From Didymella arachidicola (lineage: Eukaryota; Ascomycota; Dothideomycetes; Pleosporales; Didymellaceae), in the NCBI GenBank assembly GCA_016630955.3, contig CM049986.1:62001-126000 (forward strand): a DNA stretch of 64,000 bases, in the 5' to 3' direction. The notes under the pieces were generated by a model, which did not search any database, had not been told where the DNA came from, and worked only from the letters and a program-made list of their open reading frames with translations. Position numbers and translations under genes: made by a program. This document shows, piece by piece, positions 19,307 to 30,585 of this stretch. The stretch's first letter is position 1, and every line of letters starts with the position of its first letter.

Positions 19307-20359
19307 CTACAGAAACTCAAGCTTGGTGATGTGGTTGATGTGGTTGCGCATCAGGCTCTCTATCTCACGACTATAGGCGCGCTTTAACGGCGAGAAGCAG
19401 CCAACGTCAAGGGGCTGGAGTAGGTGAGAGGAGTGAGGTGGCATACAGAGCGTGTAGATGTTGTACTCCTTACAGAGGTCCTGGAATCCAAGAGAGTGGT
19501 GGCTCTCGTGGCCGTCAAGGATAAGTAGGCGCCGCGCTCCTACTACACGAGCCTGAGTGTGAGCATTAAAGTGCTTCAGCCACTCTACCCCAAGCTCGTT
19601 ATTTGTCCAGCCATTGTCGCCAACTGCGATTGCCCAGTCGCGTGGGATCTCTGTCTCCTCATACCAGGCAGAGAGGTGGTACTTGCCAGCAAAGATTAGG
19701 AACGGTGGGACTGACCAGCCAGCAGCGTTGATAGCTGCTATTACTGTCACCCACTCACGGTCGCCAGGCTGGACAGTCTTTGGCCTGCCTCTCCTCTCTG
19801 ATCCTGTCACAACAAGCTGCGTTGTGATCTTGCCCATCATAAAGCCAGCCTCGTCAAAGTTGTAGACGTCATCATCACAGATGCCGTACCTGGCCTTTGT
19901 CTACTCTACCAGCTCAAACCAGCGGCTGATTAACACAGGATCCTCACAGAGAGCTCTCTGCCTGTCGTACGCTCGATTGAAACGCGTTGTAAGACTATCT
20001 GTACGCTTAACAAAGTTGCGCGGCCAGTGGACGCCAACCTGATTAGCACCGCGTGCAGCCAGCAGTCTATTAGCCATATCACGTATAGCTGCGTACGTAG
20101 GCGCAAAGCCACGTGAATCTAGCTCAATTATGTAGCTAGTAATTACCTCCTCTTCTATTGTAGTAAGGTTCTTTGAGTTGGGCTGGCAATCGCGTCGGGC
20201 AAGCTTTCCAGCGCGTCGATCGTTTAGCGTTGACTTTGGGACTCCGTACGTAGAGGCAGCGCGTCTAGAGCTTTGCGACTGCTGGCTATTAATAGCTACA
20301 GATGCAAGAACAATATCAGATTCATTGTAAGATAGTTGAGCACTTGGTGGTGGAGCCAT
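19307..20359 (-). pseudogene. pogo-type transposase, one RIP-type stop and 3' truncation
   Basis: The frame starts at 20359 with a helix-turn-helix region (SSRRAASTYGVPKSTLNDRR) and a CENP-B-like domain. A TAG at 19901-19903 falls where a Trp codon is expected, then the same frame continues through the DDE core: NFDEAGF, LLILDGHESH and LQPLDVGCF, with DD35D spacing. It ends abruptly after HITKLEFL at 19307, where the homologous protein at 14515-16122 continues for well over 100 residues. It is closely related to that protein and more distantly to the one at 181-14127. Confidence 0.88.
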
Positions 20360-20399
20360 AGTGATTAGAAGTAGGTGTATTGATTAAAGTTGGTGGGGT

Positions 20400-20432
20400 G
20401 GCCGACTCGCTTGTATGGCCGACTCGCTTGTA
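20400..20432 (+). repeat. two-copy 17-bp direct repeat in the element end
   Basis: GGCCGACTCGCTTGTA occurs at 20400-20415 and again at 20417-20432, separated by one T. It probably contains transposase binding sites. Confidence 0.75.
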
Positions 20433-20634
20433 AAACACGTTAGCGGATTTTGTGAATTTGAGAAACGTTTGGGAACACAGTTCCAAACGTTCCGAGATGA
20501 CGTCATTTCGATCGTTGTTCCAGATCTACGTACGCGCGACCAGAAGTCACCCGCAACATTATTCCTATCTCACAAACAACCATCCACAGTGTACAAAGGC
20601 ATTCTCAATCCAAGAATCTGCATTGCATTTTCGA

Positions 20635-21175
20635 ATGGCGGGTGCCCTGGGTTCGACCGCGCTGCCAATTTGGCCGGCACTCCTCTTTACCTATCTGGAG
20701 CCTTGTAAGCCGCTTACACACCCATGTATCATTACAGCAGACTGATGCTCAGCCAGCATCCTTGATCGTCGGTGCTCATGCAGCGATAACAGCTCCATCA
20801 AAATTCGTCAATTCGCAGCTGCCCACTCATGATCTGGTTGATCCTGTCTCGCCAGCTGTGATCATCCTTGCGTACACGCTGGGCAGTCTCTTGATTTTAC
20901 TTGCTGGATACGCGTTGACGTGCACTGTGCTTACGAATGATCCCAATGTCACGAAGTACTATTTAGTCTTCGCTGCGTGCGGGGATGTGGGGCATCTTGC
21001 CGCAAACTATGCAGGTATGGGTACCGCTGTGTTCTGGGCGTATCGAGAGTGGAACGAGGTCATGTGGGGAAACATCGCTGTAACTATGTTCCTGCTTCTC
21101 AACCGCATCGCGACGGTGAATGGACTCTTCGGCACACCGAGCTGGATCACTCGTCGAAAAGAAAGATCGTCGTAG
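20635..21175 (+). CDS. DUF7704-type small membrane protein
   Basis: Two exons, 20635-20704 and 20757-21175, joined over a 52-bp intron (GTAAGC to CCAG), give 162 residues. The spliced junction reads TYLEP then SSLIVGAHAAI, the EP-S-L-I-G pattern I associate with the fungal DUF7704 family. Three or four hydrophobic segments follow (PAVIILAYTLGSLLILLAGY, NIAVTMFLLLNRIATVNGLFG), and the DVGHL and WGN positions also fit the family. Function is unknown; such proteins are often near secondary-metabolism genes, but no such cluster is visible here. It is the first ordinary gene after the transposon island. A run of 40 T starts 7 bp after its stop. Confidence 0.75.
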
Positions 21176-21180
21176 ATCTT

Positions 21181-21182
<2 letters not shown>

Positions 21183-21222
<40 letters not shown>
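21183..21222 (+). repeat. 40-bp poly(T) tract
   Basis: Forty uninterrupted T residues begin 7 bp after the DUF7704 stop codon. Read on the minus strand this is A40, which could be the tail of a retroposed RNA or an expanded mononucleotide repeat. Its exact length may be a sequencing estimate. Confidence 0.9.
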
Positions 21223-21773
21223 CTTGAAAATCCGGTATGTGCACGTTGCAGCCGTTGTTTAAGGTCCCACGATCACTAGATCACGCTCAGTGACATCGAA
21301 AAGTCAGCAACATCCAAAACCCAGACCGCTAATTCCACCGCAGATGGTTCTCGTTTAGAGCCTTACAGTACTTGGCCCTATCTGACTCGCCATTGCGGTG
21401 GCTAATGAGTATTCTCGCGCTTTCCACAGCAGCTCTTTGAGCAATACCCTTCGATGCAGTTTACTTTGAGCATTTTTTTTAATCGCCGTGATTTCTCATC
21501 AATGTGATTGCTGGGCGCAAACTTTCCTTCGCTGTCGTCCTTCGAGAACCCTGACCCATAGTTAGTCCACAATTTACAAATGTGGGCTTTGAAGATCGAG
21601 CTGACTCACTGAAAAGGGGAGACGGCCGACAGGGAGTACTAACAGACACCGTCGCAAACACAGAACGAACTGCAGAGCAAGTAAAGCTGGGCCTCTGGAA
21701 TCCGAGTCTCCTGGAATCGAATGGTTGTCTGCTTCCTATACGGAACTGAAGCGTCGGCAAGCATGTAACCATC

Positions 21774-22712
21774 TCAATTGATGGTAAGACTACCTTCCAT
21801 GACCCTCACTGCCTCGCCACTCATCTCCACACTCTCAATCTCTTTACTATCCTCGGCAGTCTTGACACTGATATAGATATCACACCTCCTGCCTATCTCC
21901 ACACCTTGCGTAAGGTGAAACATTTGCTTCCTCGGCCCTCCCTCCTTCCTCGACATAACAGCGAGGTAACAGCACAGCGCGCAACTCGCGCTACCTGTCC
22001 CCGGATCTTCCCTAGTTCCAATACTCCTCGTTCTCAACACCCTCATATTCCCATCCGCAGGATCGGACCCCAGATCGGTGTAGTAGAAAGTACCCGTGTA
22101 CCCTACATCCCAGCCCGAACCCTGATCCAGATGCTTGGCACGATAGCATTCCTCCACCGGCAACAGTCCCTTGTTCGGCAGTCCCAACGCCTCCACATCT
22201 CTCATCGCCACGAGATTGAAAGCCATGCCCTTTACAATGCTAACAAGTGGTACTGTGTCGCTCTTCGCCCCGTTTATCTCCTCGCCAGGAAATGGGTGCT
22301 GCAGCCTTTTCGCATGAACACGAAACGCATGCGGTACTTGTACACCAACCTTCTGCCGTTCTTCATCATACACGAACGGAATCAAACCAGCTTGCGTCAT
22401 CAACTGTCTAACGCCAGGATACACTTCCGGATTCGTCGCTGTATAGAGCGCGGTGCCAATCGTCGGGTGCCCTGCAAAGGCGAGGCGAGACAGTGGAGTG
22501 AAAATGTCGAAGTCTACGGTGCCCCTTTCACTCTCTGGGGAGGGCTCGTGCAGGAATGTGGTTTCGCTGAGATTGAATTCGCGAGCGATTTTCTGCTTTT
22601 GGGCTTCCGTGAGGGTGGTGCGGAGAGTGTGCGGAACGCGGACGATGGCTAGCGGGTTGCCCATGTAGGGCGTCGTGGTGAAGACGTTAACGGTGGTGAA
22701 TGGAAGCTGCAT
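21774..22712 (-). CDS. PhzF-family isomerase-like protein
   Basis: This single-exon protein has 312 residues, the usual size for the family. PhzF proteins have a diaminopimelate-epimerase-like double fold and catalyse proton shifts; eukaryotic members have mostly unknown substrates. Family marks are the start LPFTTVNVFTTTPYMGNPLAI, with Glu50 in NLSETTFL at the position of the catalytic acid, AGHP at 80-83, and the glycine-rich EDPGTGSASCAL near the end. The ATG at 22712 is chosen because the family motif begins within ten residues. The cytosol is the expected location. No phenazine pathway genes are nearby, so the name is structural only. Confidence 0.92.
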   Translation of the reverse strand: MQLPFTTVNVFTTTPYMGNPLAIVRVPHTLRTTLTEAQKQKIAREFNLSETTFLHEPSPESERGTVDFDIFTPLSRLAFAGHPTIGTALYTATNPEVYPGVRQLMTQAGLIPFVYDEERQKVGVQVPHAFRVHAKRLQHPFPGEEINGAKSDTVPLVSIVKGMAFNLVAMRDVEALGLPNKGLLPVEECYRAKHLDQGSGWDVGYTGTFYYTDLGSDPADGNMRVLRTRSIGTREDPGTGSASCALCCYLAVMSRKEGGPRKQMFHLTQGVEIGRRCDIYISVKTAEDSKEIESVEMSGEAVRVMEGSLTIN

Positions 22713-22986
22713 CTTGGCTCAAGTAACGCTGATTCTGAGTTCAAGATTCAACAAGCTAGATATATGTGGTTGAAGTGATGGTCGTGCTTACTGTGATTGA
22801 GCTAACCAGATTCGGTATGCCATCGAGCTGACTCACTATCGATGATCCTTGAGCTGTGTGAGCCATACTCGGAGTTCGGAATGAATGACAGGAAGAATCA
22901 GACTATATTTAGGGTATCTTGGAACAAAAGTCGTCTGCGAGCGCTACTCATAACCGTGACCATCGTAACATGGGAGACGAAGACCT

Positions 22987-25471
22987 TTATCCCTCTACCT
23001 CGCTAACATCTGCGAAAAGAGGCATGTTGATGTCCCAATCCTCGTCTGGCCCAGCCGTTCTGCCCACAATGCACTTTGTCTGGAGCATTGACTGCTGTGA
23101 CATACCACTGACGTGCTCGAGCAAGTGGTACATGAGCGTATCCACGTTGCCAAAGATGCTTGTGACCTTTAACTCGACGCTGCAGATCACACAGCCATAG
23201 TTACACTCCTCACTTGTGCTGTCTGGCGTTTTCTTCTTGACATGGCTCTTAGCCAGAAACACCCATCTGTATCGTATACCTGACTTTGAAGTGTGTATGT
23301 TTGGATCCATAATGGTCTCCTTCTTGCCTTTTTTGCCGGTCGTTACGCTGTATGTGTTTCCACGGAAGTTGCACGATCTACATTCCCAGACTTCCCTTGT
23401 GTTGTACATGCCGGAAGGCATCGTACGCAGTGCAAGACCCTTTTTCGAGTCCTCACGGACGTCCCAGGCTCCTTTGCAAAAGCCCCAGTAGTCATTGGCT
23501 TTACAGGGACGGCCATTCATCATGCGCTCTTGCCCCGGTTTTGGAGACTGGATCGTTGACGAGGGAATGATGCTAACTGGTCGAGGAAGAACGCCGATTG
23601 AGCCGGAACCGCTACTGTCGGTCGATGCGATTGAAGGTCGACGAATCCGGTTGACTGGAGTAGACAGAGCTCTAGACCACGGTGTCGATGGTGCGCCAAA
23701 CGTCACAGTATGACCGCTCGAGTTATTGTGCGAGCTCGAGGGACCAGGAGAGATCATCGTGGGCCGCACAGCACCGTTCTCCGCGCGAAAGTCTTCCTCT
23801 GGGATTGGACAATCCGGAGGCGAGCCGAATGGCGCGATAGCGCTAGGAACCCTTGTATCGCGGTGTGAGCTAGATGCATGTGGGCTGTGTGCAAACGGAT
23901 TCGTTGCTTGATGTGGCGCAGGTGGCGTGTTTACTGGTCCACCATTCTGCGGTGATGCTCGCAATGGGCTGCGCTGAAGAACAGAAAGCGGTGCAATGGG
24001 AGAAGCATAGTCGCTGTCTGTTGGCGCGTAAATCATGGGATGCGATGGAAGCTGGCCATGATAGTCAATACTCTGCTGCGCACTAGGGGAGGATGACAGT
24101 GGAAACCCCGTTTTGTTTGTAGGGGGCGAGATGGAATATCGAAGGTCACTCTGGGCATAAGAGCTGCGCGAGGACTCCGAATCGTTACGCTCCCACGACC
24201 TATCTGAGTATGGTACGCTAGATGTCGAGGAGTCGGAGAAGCGATGTAACACATGTGCTTGATGATGTGGAAACGAACTTGGACCAGCGTATGGCGGGTG
24301 TTGACCATGCCCATTGAACACATCCTGGTTGAAGGTGGGTTGTTGGTCCATGTAAGGGTTCGATATCGGTTGAACTTGTTGGCCTGTCGGCGTAGCACCC
24401 CAGGAGGATGAGAACATATCTGCTTGCTGATGCCCATTCCCATTGAGCAAGTCGAGCGTGTCCCGACGGTCTGGAAACACATGCGCGCGCTTGTGACTGT
24501 TCCATGCTTGATCTGTCGCTTCACCGTTAACGTCCAGTCCCTTGTAGGAAACCATAATCTCATCGATGTCGTTCATGATAGCAGCACGATCCTGCCCTTT
24601 GGATTGGGCCATTCGCTCGAGAGCCGCACAATAATCAATCTTTGGGGCATCTGTGAGTGTATTTACGCTGGTAGACGCTGATTTAGAAGATGCGCTGCTG
24701 CTGCGTTTCATCTGGAAATAGCGTGCTAGCCCGGACTTGTTTTCTTTCGACTCCGCCGGCGAGGGAATGGTAACAGCTGAGGGTATGTAGCCCTCGGGAG
24801 GCACGTCCGTTGACCTCAGGTTGCTTGGCCACGAAGATGGCAATGATGCAATTGAGGAGCGCTGCTCAGTTCCTTCTATTTGTCGCGGTATTGGTCTTGT
24901 GACGATAATCCTCTGCTTCATTTCGTCCAGTATAACGAAGGTGTCTTTGCGGTTCGTAATCGAGGCTTCGTGAAGCAGACGGAGGTTGAGAATAGCTGTC
25001 TCGTGCTGGGCAGCCATCTGCAGGCTTTTGATGATCTCTCCCTAGGTTGTGTCAGCACTATACCTACTCACTGTAGGGGCTGGTATGGTACCTGTAACAT
25101 AACAACGACATGCATGAGGCGTTGGTGAGCGATTGCTGACTACATCAATGCAAGTTCGGACAGCAGATTGGTAGCTGGACTTACTATCTCCAACTCGCAC
25201 CACCTCGCCCATTTCTCGGACATCTTGTGTGTATCGGAAGCCAATCTGCTGTTCGCCGGAGACAAGAGAATCTTGCAGCTGTTTCTCCTCGAATTCCTGT
25301 TGAGCTTGGGTAGCACGTGCCTTGCGCCGCTTTGCTTTGATGTGTTTGAGAAGCTCAGAGCCGGCATGGAACGCGGAAACTACGGCGCTGACCGCGGCAA
25401 CGACCTAGACATCTCGTCAAATTTGGCTTCTGAACAACTGCGGAGACACAATGTACCTCAACACCTGACAT
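22987..25471 (-). CDS. fungal protein of unknown function with N-terminal helical domain and Cys-rich C-terminus
   Basis: I infer four exons: 25471-25457, 25404-25185, a 20-nt microexon 25091-25072, and 25041-22987, giving 769 residues. All junctions keep frame and have GT-AG sites. The N-terminus (VVAAVSAVVSAFHAGSELLK, then KRRKARATQAQQEFEEKQ) resembles the short helical domain seen at the start of many fungal proteins of unknown role. A coiled segment and a long Ser/Pro-rich disordered middle follow. The last 180 residues hold paired Cys (WECRSCNFRG, CNYGCVIC) and a His-rich LMYHLLEHVSG, suggesting metal binding. I cannot name a function. The exon 1 and microexon models rest on frame and splice consensus only. 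Confidence 0.7.
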
Positions 25472-26949
25472 TTTGAAGACGGTATAGGAATACCGCCACT
25501 CTGGTACAACCACGGTGGTTGGCTGCGTTGACAACCACCAGCTACTGAAGCACCATGTGCTAGCGGAAGTTGGTCTCGCGCTTATGAATTCTTTCGTGCG
25601 GAGGCACTTGTAGAGGTTGCTGCCGTAGAATGTATTCTTCTGGCAAAGGCTGATTGTTGCCTCAAGGTCTGCGAAGTCTAAGGTCGCCCTCGGTGACTAA
25701 GGAGGGCCGAGCAATCGCGCGATGCGATATAGAAATCCCCTCCGATCACAGCTTTGGCAAGGACAGAGAAAATGCGAAATTCGCAAAGGAAACGACGTGG
25801 AGGGAAGTTGACAAGGAAGATCGCAGAAGAGGTCAGCTTGCCTGAAGGCAGGCTTCGCTCAGCCTCACAACATCCCTCGTCCTCTGTGAGCCGTCCAGGT
25901 TAGCCTTGAGCTCCGCCGCCAGGCTCGAACCTCGGTGCATGGTTTGAGTATCAAGAAGTGCATCTTCGCCAATAGAACGAGGCTGTGGCGGTGTCCTTAT
26001 CAGTCTCGTGCGATCATATCTGCGACTAGAGCCGTGATGGCTGATGAGGCCGAACGAGCGTTGCGTCCCGTTGGCCAGGCTGGAAAGGCTGGCAAGGGCA
26101 AGCGAGCCCGCCGATGCGGGGTCCGGGATAGAGCTTCGTGCTGGTGGCGGTACAAAGCTACACCGGTGCTTGTTTTCCATTGAGCGCCTCTAGAGCCCAG
26201 AGATTGAAAGAGAAGCTTGACAATGGTGCAAAGCTTGGTGTTGAGGTCGCGCATTGTGCTGCGGGGAAGGTTGTGCCCGTTGGTGGGGCGCCACCGCTGC
26301 GGGAGCTGAAGCACAGCCCGCTTTGGCGTGGTTTTGGCTTACGGACGCTCAACGAAGACAACCAGATGCTACATAATGATTTCATAGAGGAACGCCTCTG
26401 GTTTACAGCCACCTTGAGGGTCACGGTCGCTCGCAGGAGATGCTCATAAAAACGGTCACGTGATATTCAAAGGCAGACGAAAAAGATAGGCGGAGTACAT
26501 GGTTGTAGCCTCCGTTGTCGACCTATATTTGTTGACCTATACGAGAGTGCACTCTTGTGCGAAGTTGGGTGGATAATCAAGGCCGCCTCTGTCGTGGCCC
26601 TCCACAAATGAAAAATTGAAAAAGGCTTCGTCCTGCATTTATGGTGGCAACCGCTCTGCAGTGCACTGAAGCCTGAATTCCGAAAACGCCCACAAAGGAG
26701 AACGCGGGGACAACTTTTGGGCCCAAAGCTGATGTGCTGCGCTGAAGAATGCGCGGCATGAACGGAGCTCTGGCCTCAGACTTCATGCGTATCTCTGCGA
26801 AACAACACCCAAGAAATGCCTCCCTAGAAAGTGGAGCAGGATCTACCTGCTGAGAAAGTGCTCAAAGCGAGCGATTGACCAAACTCCGGGCTAATCCTGA
26901 AACCACTGAGACGAAAGAAATCAAAAAGTGTGGGAGTGTTGAGCACTGC
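25472..26949. other. intergenic, no supported gene
   Basis: Several short open frames exist on both strands, for example 25833-26180 on the minus strand, but none shows a recognisable domain, an intron that joins it to a longer frame, or a convincing start. It contains the promoter of the gene starting at 25471 and the 3' region of the gene ending at 26950. Confidence 0.5.
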
Positions 26950-29060
26950 TCAAGCGTCGACCAACTGGACGCGTTGGCTCTTGCGATTGCCAATTTCGAC
27001 CAGTGTTGGCGTAAGCGACATTCGCTCTCCAAGTTTCCTTTCTGGACTCGATTGGAGGTGCCTGCTCATGTCTGTCGGCGTCCTGTTCAACGTCCGTGGT
27101 CTTGTGGCCTTGCTGACACTCACGCTCCTTGCAATGCCCACTGTTGCTGTCTGAGCGCTGCCACCCACTACTTTCGCTTTCCGCAGGCTGGTGGTTCTGC
27201 GGATCACAGGTTTCTCAGATGCAGATTTCTCGAAGGGTTCAGCAGAGAGTGGTGGCGAGAGGAGCGTCTGTAGGTTTTGGAGGGGTGAGGAGATTTCCAG
27301 GGGTGCGGTCGAAGGGTGCGAAGAGAGCGCAGAGGCGGCTGTTACGCGGGGCTGTTTGCGAGAGATGGAACGTCCAAGCGAAGTAGTAGAGGCGTTTGCA
27401 GATGCAGATGTAGATCTCGGTTTCGGGAGAAATTCCCAGTCCGGTTCCTGCGATTCGACGTGCGCCTTCCATGCTTTTGTCTGGGTCGGTGTTGTGCGCG
27501 CGACTACAAATGTGACGGACTCGTTGTCATCAGAGACGTCGAAGCTGTTGATCGAAGACGGTGTAGGCGGCGTTTGTCCGGGCTTGAGACTGGGAGATTC
27601 GCTGTACTGGCGGGTCACGCTTGTGGATGGCGGCTTGTTCCTCCTCTCCTCTACCACCTTGAACGTTTGTTGTGTGGGCGATCTCGCTGGTGCAGTTTTA
27701 GAACGTGCGCGAGGCGAGTTCGAAGCAAGCGGCGATGGTGCTCGTAAAACTGGTGTGCCCGCACGCAGTGTTGGAGTTCCTGAGCGCAACGTTGGCGTAG
27801 CACGTCCGGTCGCTGGGAACAAGGACAAACGTGCTGATGGAGGGTTAGAAACGGTAGGCGATGTCGTCCTACGTGGAAGCTTGGGCGGGTCTAGGTTCAC
27901 GCCGTCGTCCTTGTGTACGTCAGCTGCAGTCCAAATCGACAGTGCTGAACTGGGATGAGACATACCTTGACCGCAATCTTCTCCAGCGGCTTGACGTGAT
28001 CAGCGTTGGCCTTGGACTGACGGCGCTCGTAAAGTGAGGCCCTATTCGCTGCGGGGTCTAGTAGCCCACTGAACATGACACTATATCTGTCCAACTTGGT
28101 GTCAGGTATGTCAACACCCAATAGACCGGCCGCAGTAGTTGACTGTGGTGACTGCTTTGGTGGACCTTCCAAGAACTTCATCCCTGCTTTCCCTGGGCCT
28201 ACAGGCGGCGGGTTTGGAGTGGTCACAGACCTTTGGAATCTGAATCGAGGCGCCGAACGGCCAGCGTCAAGTGTTGCTGAGCGTTTCCTTCCATGCTGTA
28301 CCTCCTTCGAGGATATGTTTTCATGAGACCTGTTGCGAGATGCCCTGATGTCTGGGTTGTAGACCGAGACTGGCAATGTCACGCCCCCCTCTGTCTTCAG
28401 CTGCGGTCTGGACTTTGGTTTTGGTGACGTTTCATGGTGACTGTCGGCACGTGCTGGTGTTACCTGTTGTGCAAGCTGGTAGAATGAGGGCTTCTCCTTT
28501 GGCGGCGGCGCGGTCTTCTTGAAAAGTGACTTCCACCGGCTAACCTTCGGCTTGGGCTGTATCTGGGGTCCGCTAATAGTAGTCGTCGATGCGTTCGCAT
28601 GGCCTTGTAACGACATCTGAGCGCTGGCAATGAGGTTCTCCGCGGTAGCCTGTGGTGTCGAGTTCCAATTTGAGCCAACAGTAGGGCTGCCCAACGCAAT
28701 GCCGATAATGTCGTCAGGGCTTTCAACAGCATGCAGAATAACAGTAGAGTCCGTCGGCGAGGAGGAAGCGAGAAACCGATCCTCTGAATAGATTGACGGG
28801 GCAGGAATCGTTTTCTTGTGGAACTGGATTGCGCGTTCTCCCGATCCACCTGACGTACTTGGCCGGGCTGCCATCTCGGGCGCTTCAAGCGTGCTTTCAG
28901 CCCTAAGCACAGGTGTAGCTGCTTTGAACCTGTCAAAATCTGTCTGGAGAGCGTTCGGTGTTGGAATAGAGTTCTGAGTTTGAGATTCTTCCTGATGTGC
29001 GCCCCTCCGACCTGGCTTCAGAAGCCGAAGCGACTTTGATCTCGTGAGCAAGTTCGGCAT
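26950..29060 (-). CDS. disordered Ser/Pro-rich fungal protein of unknown function
   Basis: Two exons, 29060-27966 and 27909-26950, joined over a 56-bp intron (GTATGT to CAAG), give 684 residues. The splice reads KIAVK then DDGVNLDPPKLPRR in frame. The sequence is dominated by Ser, Pro, Thr, Arg and Lys with no membrane segment. Short basic motifs recur, such as SRWKSLFKK, which resemble phosphorylation or lipid-binding regions. Near 27750-27790 the protein has three short repeats of the type R(S/A)GTPTLRAGTP. No domain is recognised. A cytoskeletal or signalling scaffold would fit the composition, but this is only a guess. Confidence 0.7.
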
Positions 29061-30585
29061 CGCGTTTCAAGTGGATTGCTAGTGGGTATCAGATATGAAA
29101 TTGAGCACGGTGGAACAACGATAAAGAGGAAGGAAAATGATGCACGACCAAAGGAGTGGACAGCCCCGAGGAGCAAACAATTGCGGTTGCACTGCAAAAG
29201 GCGACTTCGGAAGTCGCAGCAAGGTGGAAGAAAAGGCAGCGATGAGCAGAAGTGCGCCGGCATCAACGCTCTAGTCTCCGGGAAACGAACGTCCTCCCCA
29301 CAATTCTCCCTCATGCCAGCGGTCATCAAGTCTTCTAGATCAGTAAGGAACAAATTGCGCAGGATTCAGGCGTCGAAGGCCCGACAGCTGACCAGGTTTG
29401 AGGCCAGGGTATAAGTGATCGGCACACACGGAACACCGTGTCTGGCTCCATCTGCCGCTTGCGACAACGGCATCCTGGAAGATAGCGACGGGGGTGCAGT
29501 TTGTCGCGATAGCGGTTGGCGGTTGGCGGTTGGCGGTTGGCGGTTCCTGCAGCAGCGAGGGAGATAAGCCGAGCGCGGACCGCACAATTGCAACCTTTCA
29601 TCGTCGCACACGTGCCCATAAGCGCGCAGTACACAAAAGACCACGATACCGACTACATCTCGGCGGTGGCTCGATCGTTCATCCAGAGAAGCTGTTGTTA
29701 TGGCTACTCGCATCCGTTCCACGAAAACGGGTTGTTCAGCGGTCAGTGTGGGGCCAGGGCCACGGTTTCAGCCCCAGAGCAATTTCGTGACGCGCCGCCA
29801 AGGGTCCATCATCGATCTCAAACAGCTTGACATGACACTGTTCAATTTGGTGCCGCTGACAAGAGACCGTCATTTCATCGGTGGAGCCGCTGCTATCACT
29901 GTTGTCCTCACCAGTTCCTGTTGACGGTCCTGCATGCGATTGTGGAGGCTTCGGCGCGTGGGCTTGTAGCACGACAGGATCGACCGCTTATTCTTGCTGG
30001 TGGACAAGGGAAATTGCGCGTACGTAGGGTTGCGGCTAGCCACCGCCCTCGGAAATAACCAAATTGCTGTCATTTTCCGGAATCGTGTTTGTGGACAGTG
30101 GCGCGCGAGAGAGGAAATTGCACATGCTGTTGGCTGGCGAAAACGGCAAGCCAAAACAGGGATACATCTACGTAAGCGGCTGAATATACTCTGTGAGTGC
30201 TGAATACTGTCACAATTAAGTTATACACGCATCGAGGGATAGCAACGGTACGTGTGCTCGATCTCTGACATATCAAAGGGATAGGCGTGCTAAAGCAGTG
30301 CCTGTCGTTGCAGGCTTTTGATAGATCTGAAAAAGAGAGAGCGTGCAACTGTTCTTTGGGCCAATGGTTAGGCACCATAAACTCCGCGATGCCTGTACTC
30401 AGGTTAGTAGATGAAAGGCCACTACTGCGCTGTCGCGACGCAAGACGACAACCGTAAACATGTACAGGCTAGAAAAGATTAGAATCCGTCAGCAAGTTCG
30501 TCACCTGCTTCGAAACCGCGTCTTTGCTTCAAGACTCGCGGAGGATCAAGACGGTCGCCAACTAGCTAGCGAAGTAGGACTACAC
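29061..30585. other. intergenic with a 7-bp tandem repeat
   Basis: No gene is supported. Bases about 29511-29546 contain about four to five copies of GGTTGGC. The rest consists of short random-looking frames. It contains the promoter of the gene at 29060 and the 3' flank of the lectin gene. Confidence 0.5.
29511..29546 (+). repeat. (GGTTGGC)n tandem repeat
   Basis: This is a short exact 7-bp repeat with four to five units in the intergenic region. Confidence 0.85.

Larger units (their letters stand above)
19307..20440 (-). mobile_element. third pogo-type element, truncated at its 3' side
   Basis: The outer end reads inward from 20440 (minus strand ACGTGTTTTACAAGCGAGTC) with TA at 20441-20442, like the element at 14370-16203. 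Two copies of a 16-bp sequence with 17-bp period (20400-20415 and 20417-20432) lie in this end. The transposase frame breaks off near 19305, and no matching second end was found to the left, so the element was cut, probably by a later insertion or deletion. Confidence 0.75.

Noticed and set aside
20415..20708. A separate 97-residue plus-strand gene overlapping the DUF7704 start
   Set aside because: It begins inside the pogo element end and has no domain. The spliced DUF7704 model uses another frame from 20635.
21183..21222. T40 tract as a transcription terminator
   Set aside because: Bacterial-style T-run termination does not apply to polymerase II genes, and no hairpin precedes it.
25833..26180. 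A 115-residue minus-strand gene
   Set aside because: No domain, no supporting splice structure, and several overlapping frames of similar length in GC-balanced DNA.
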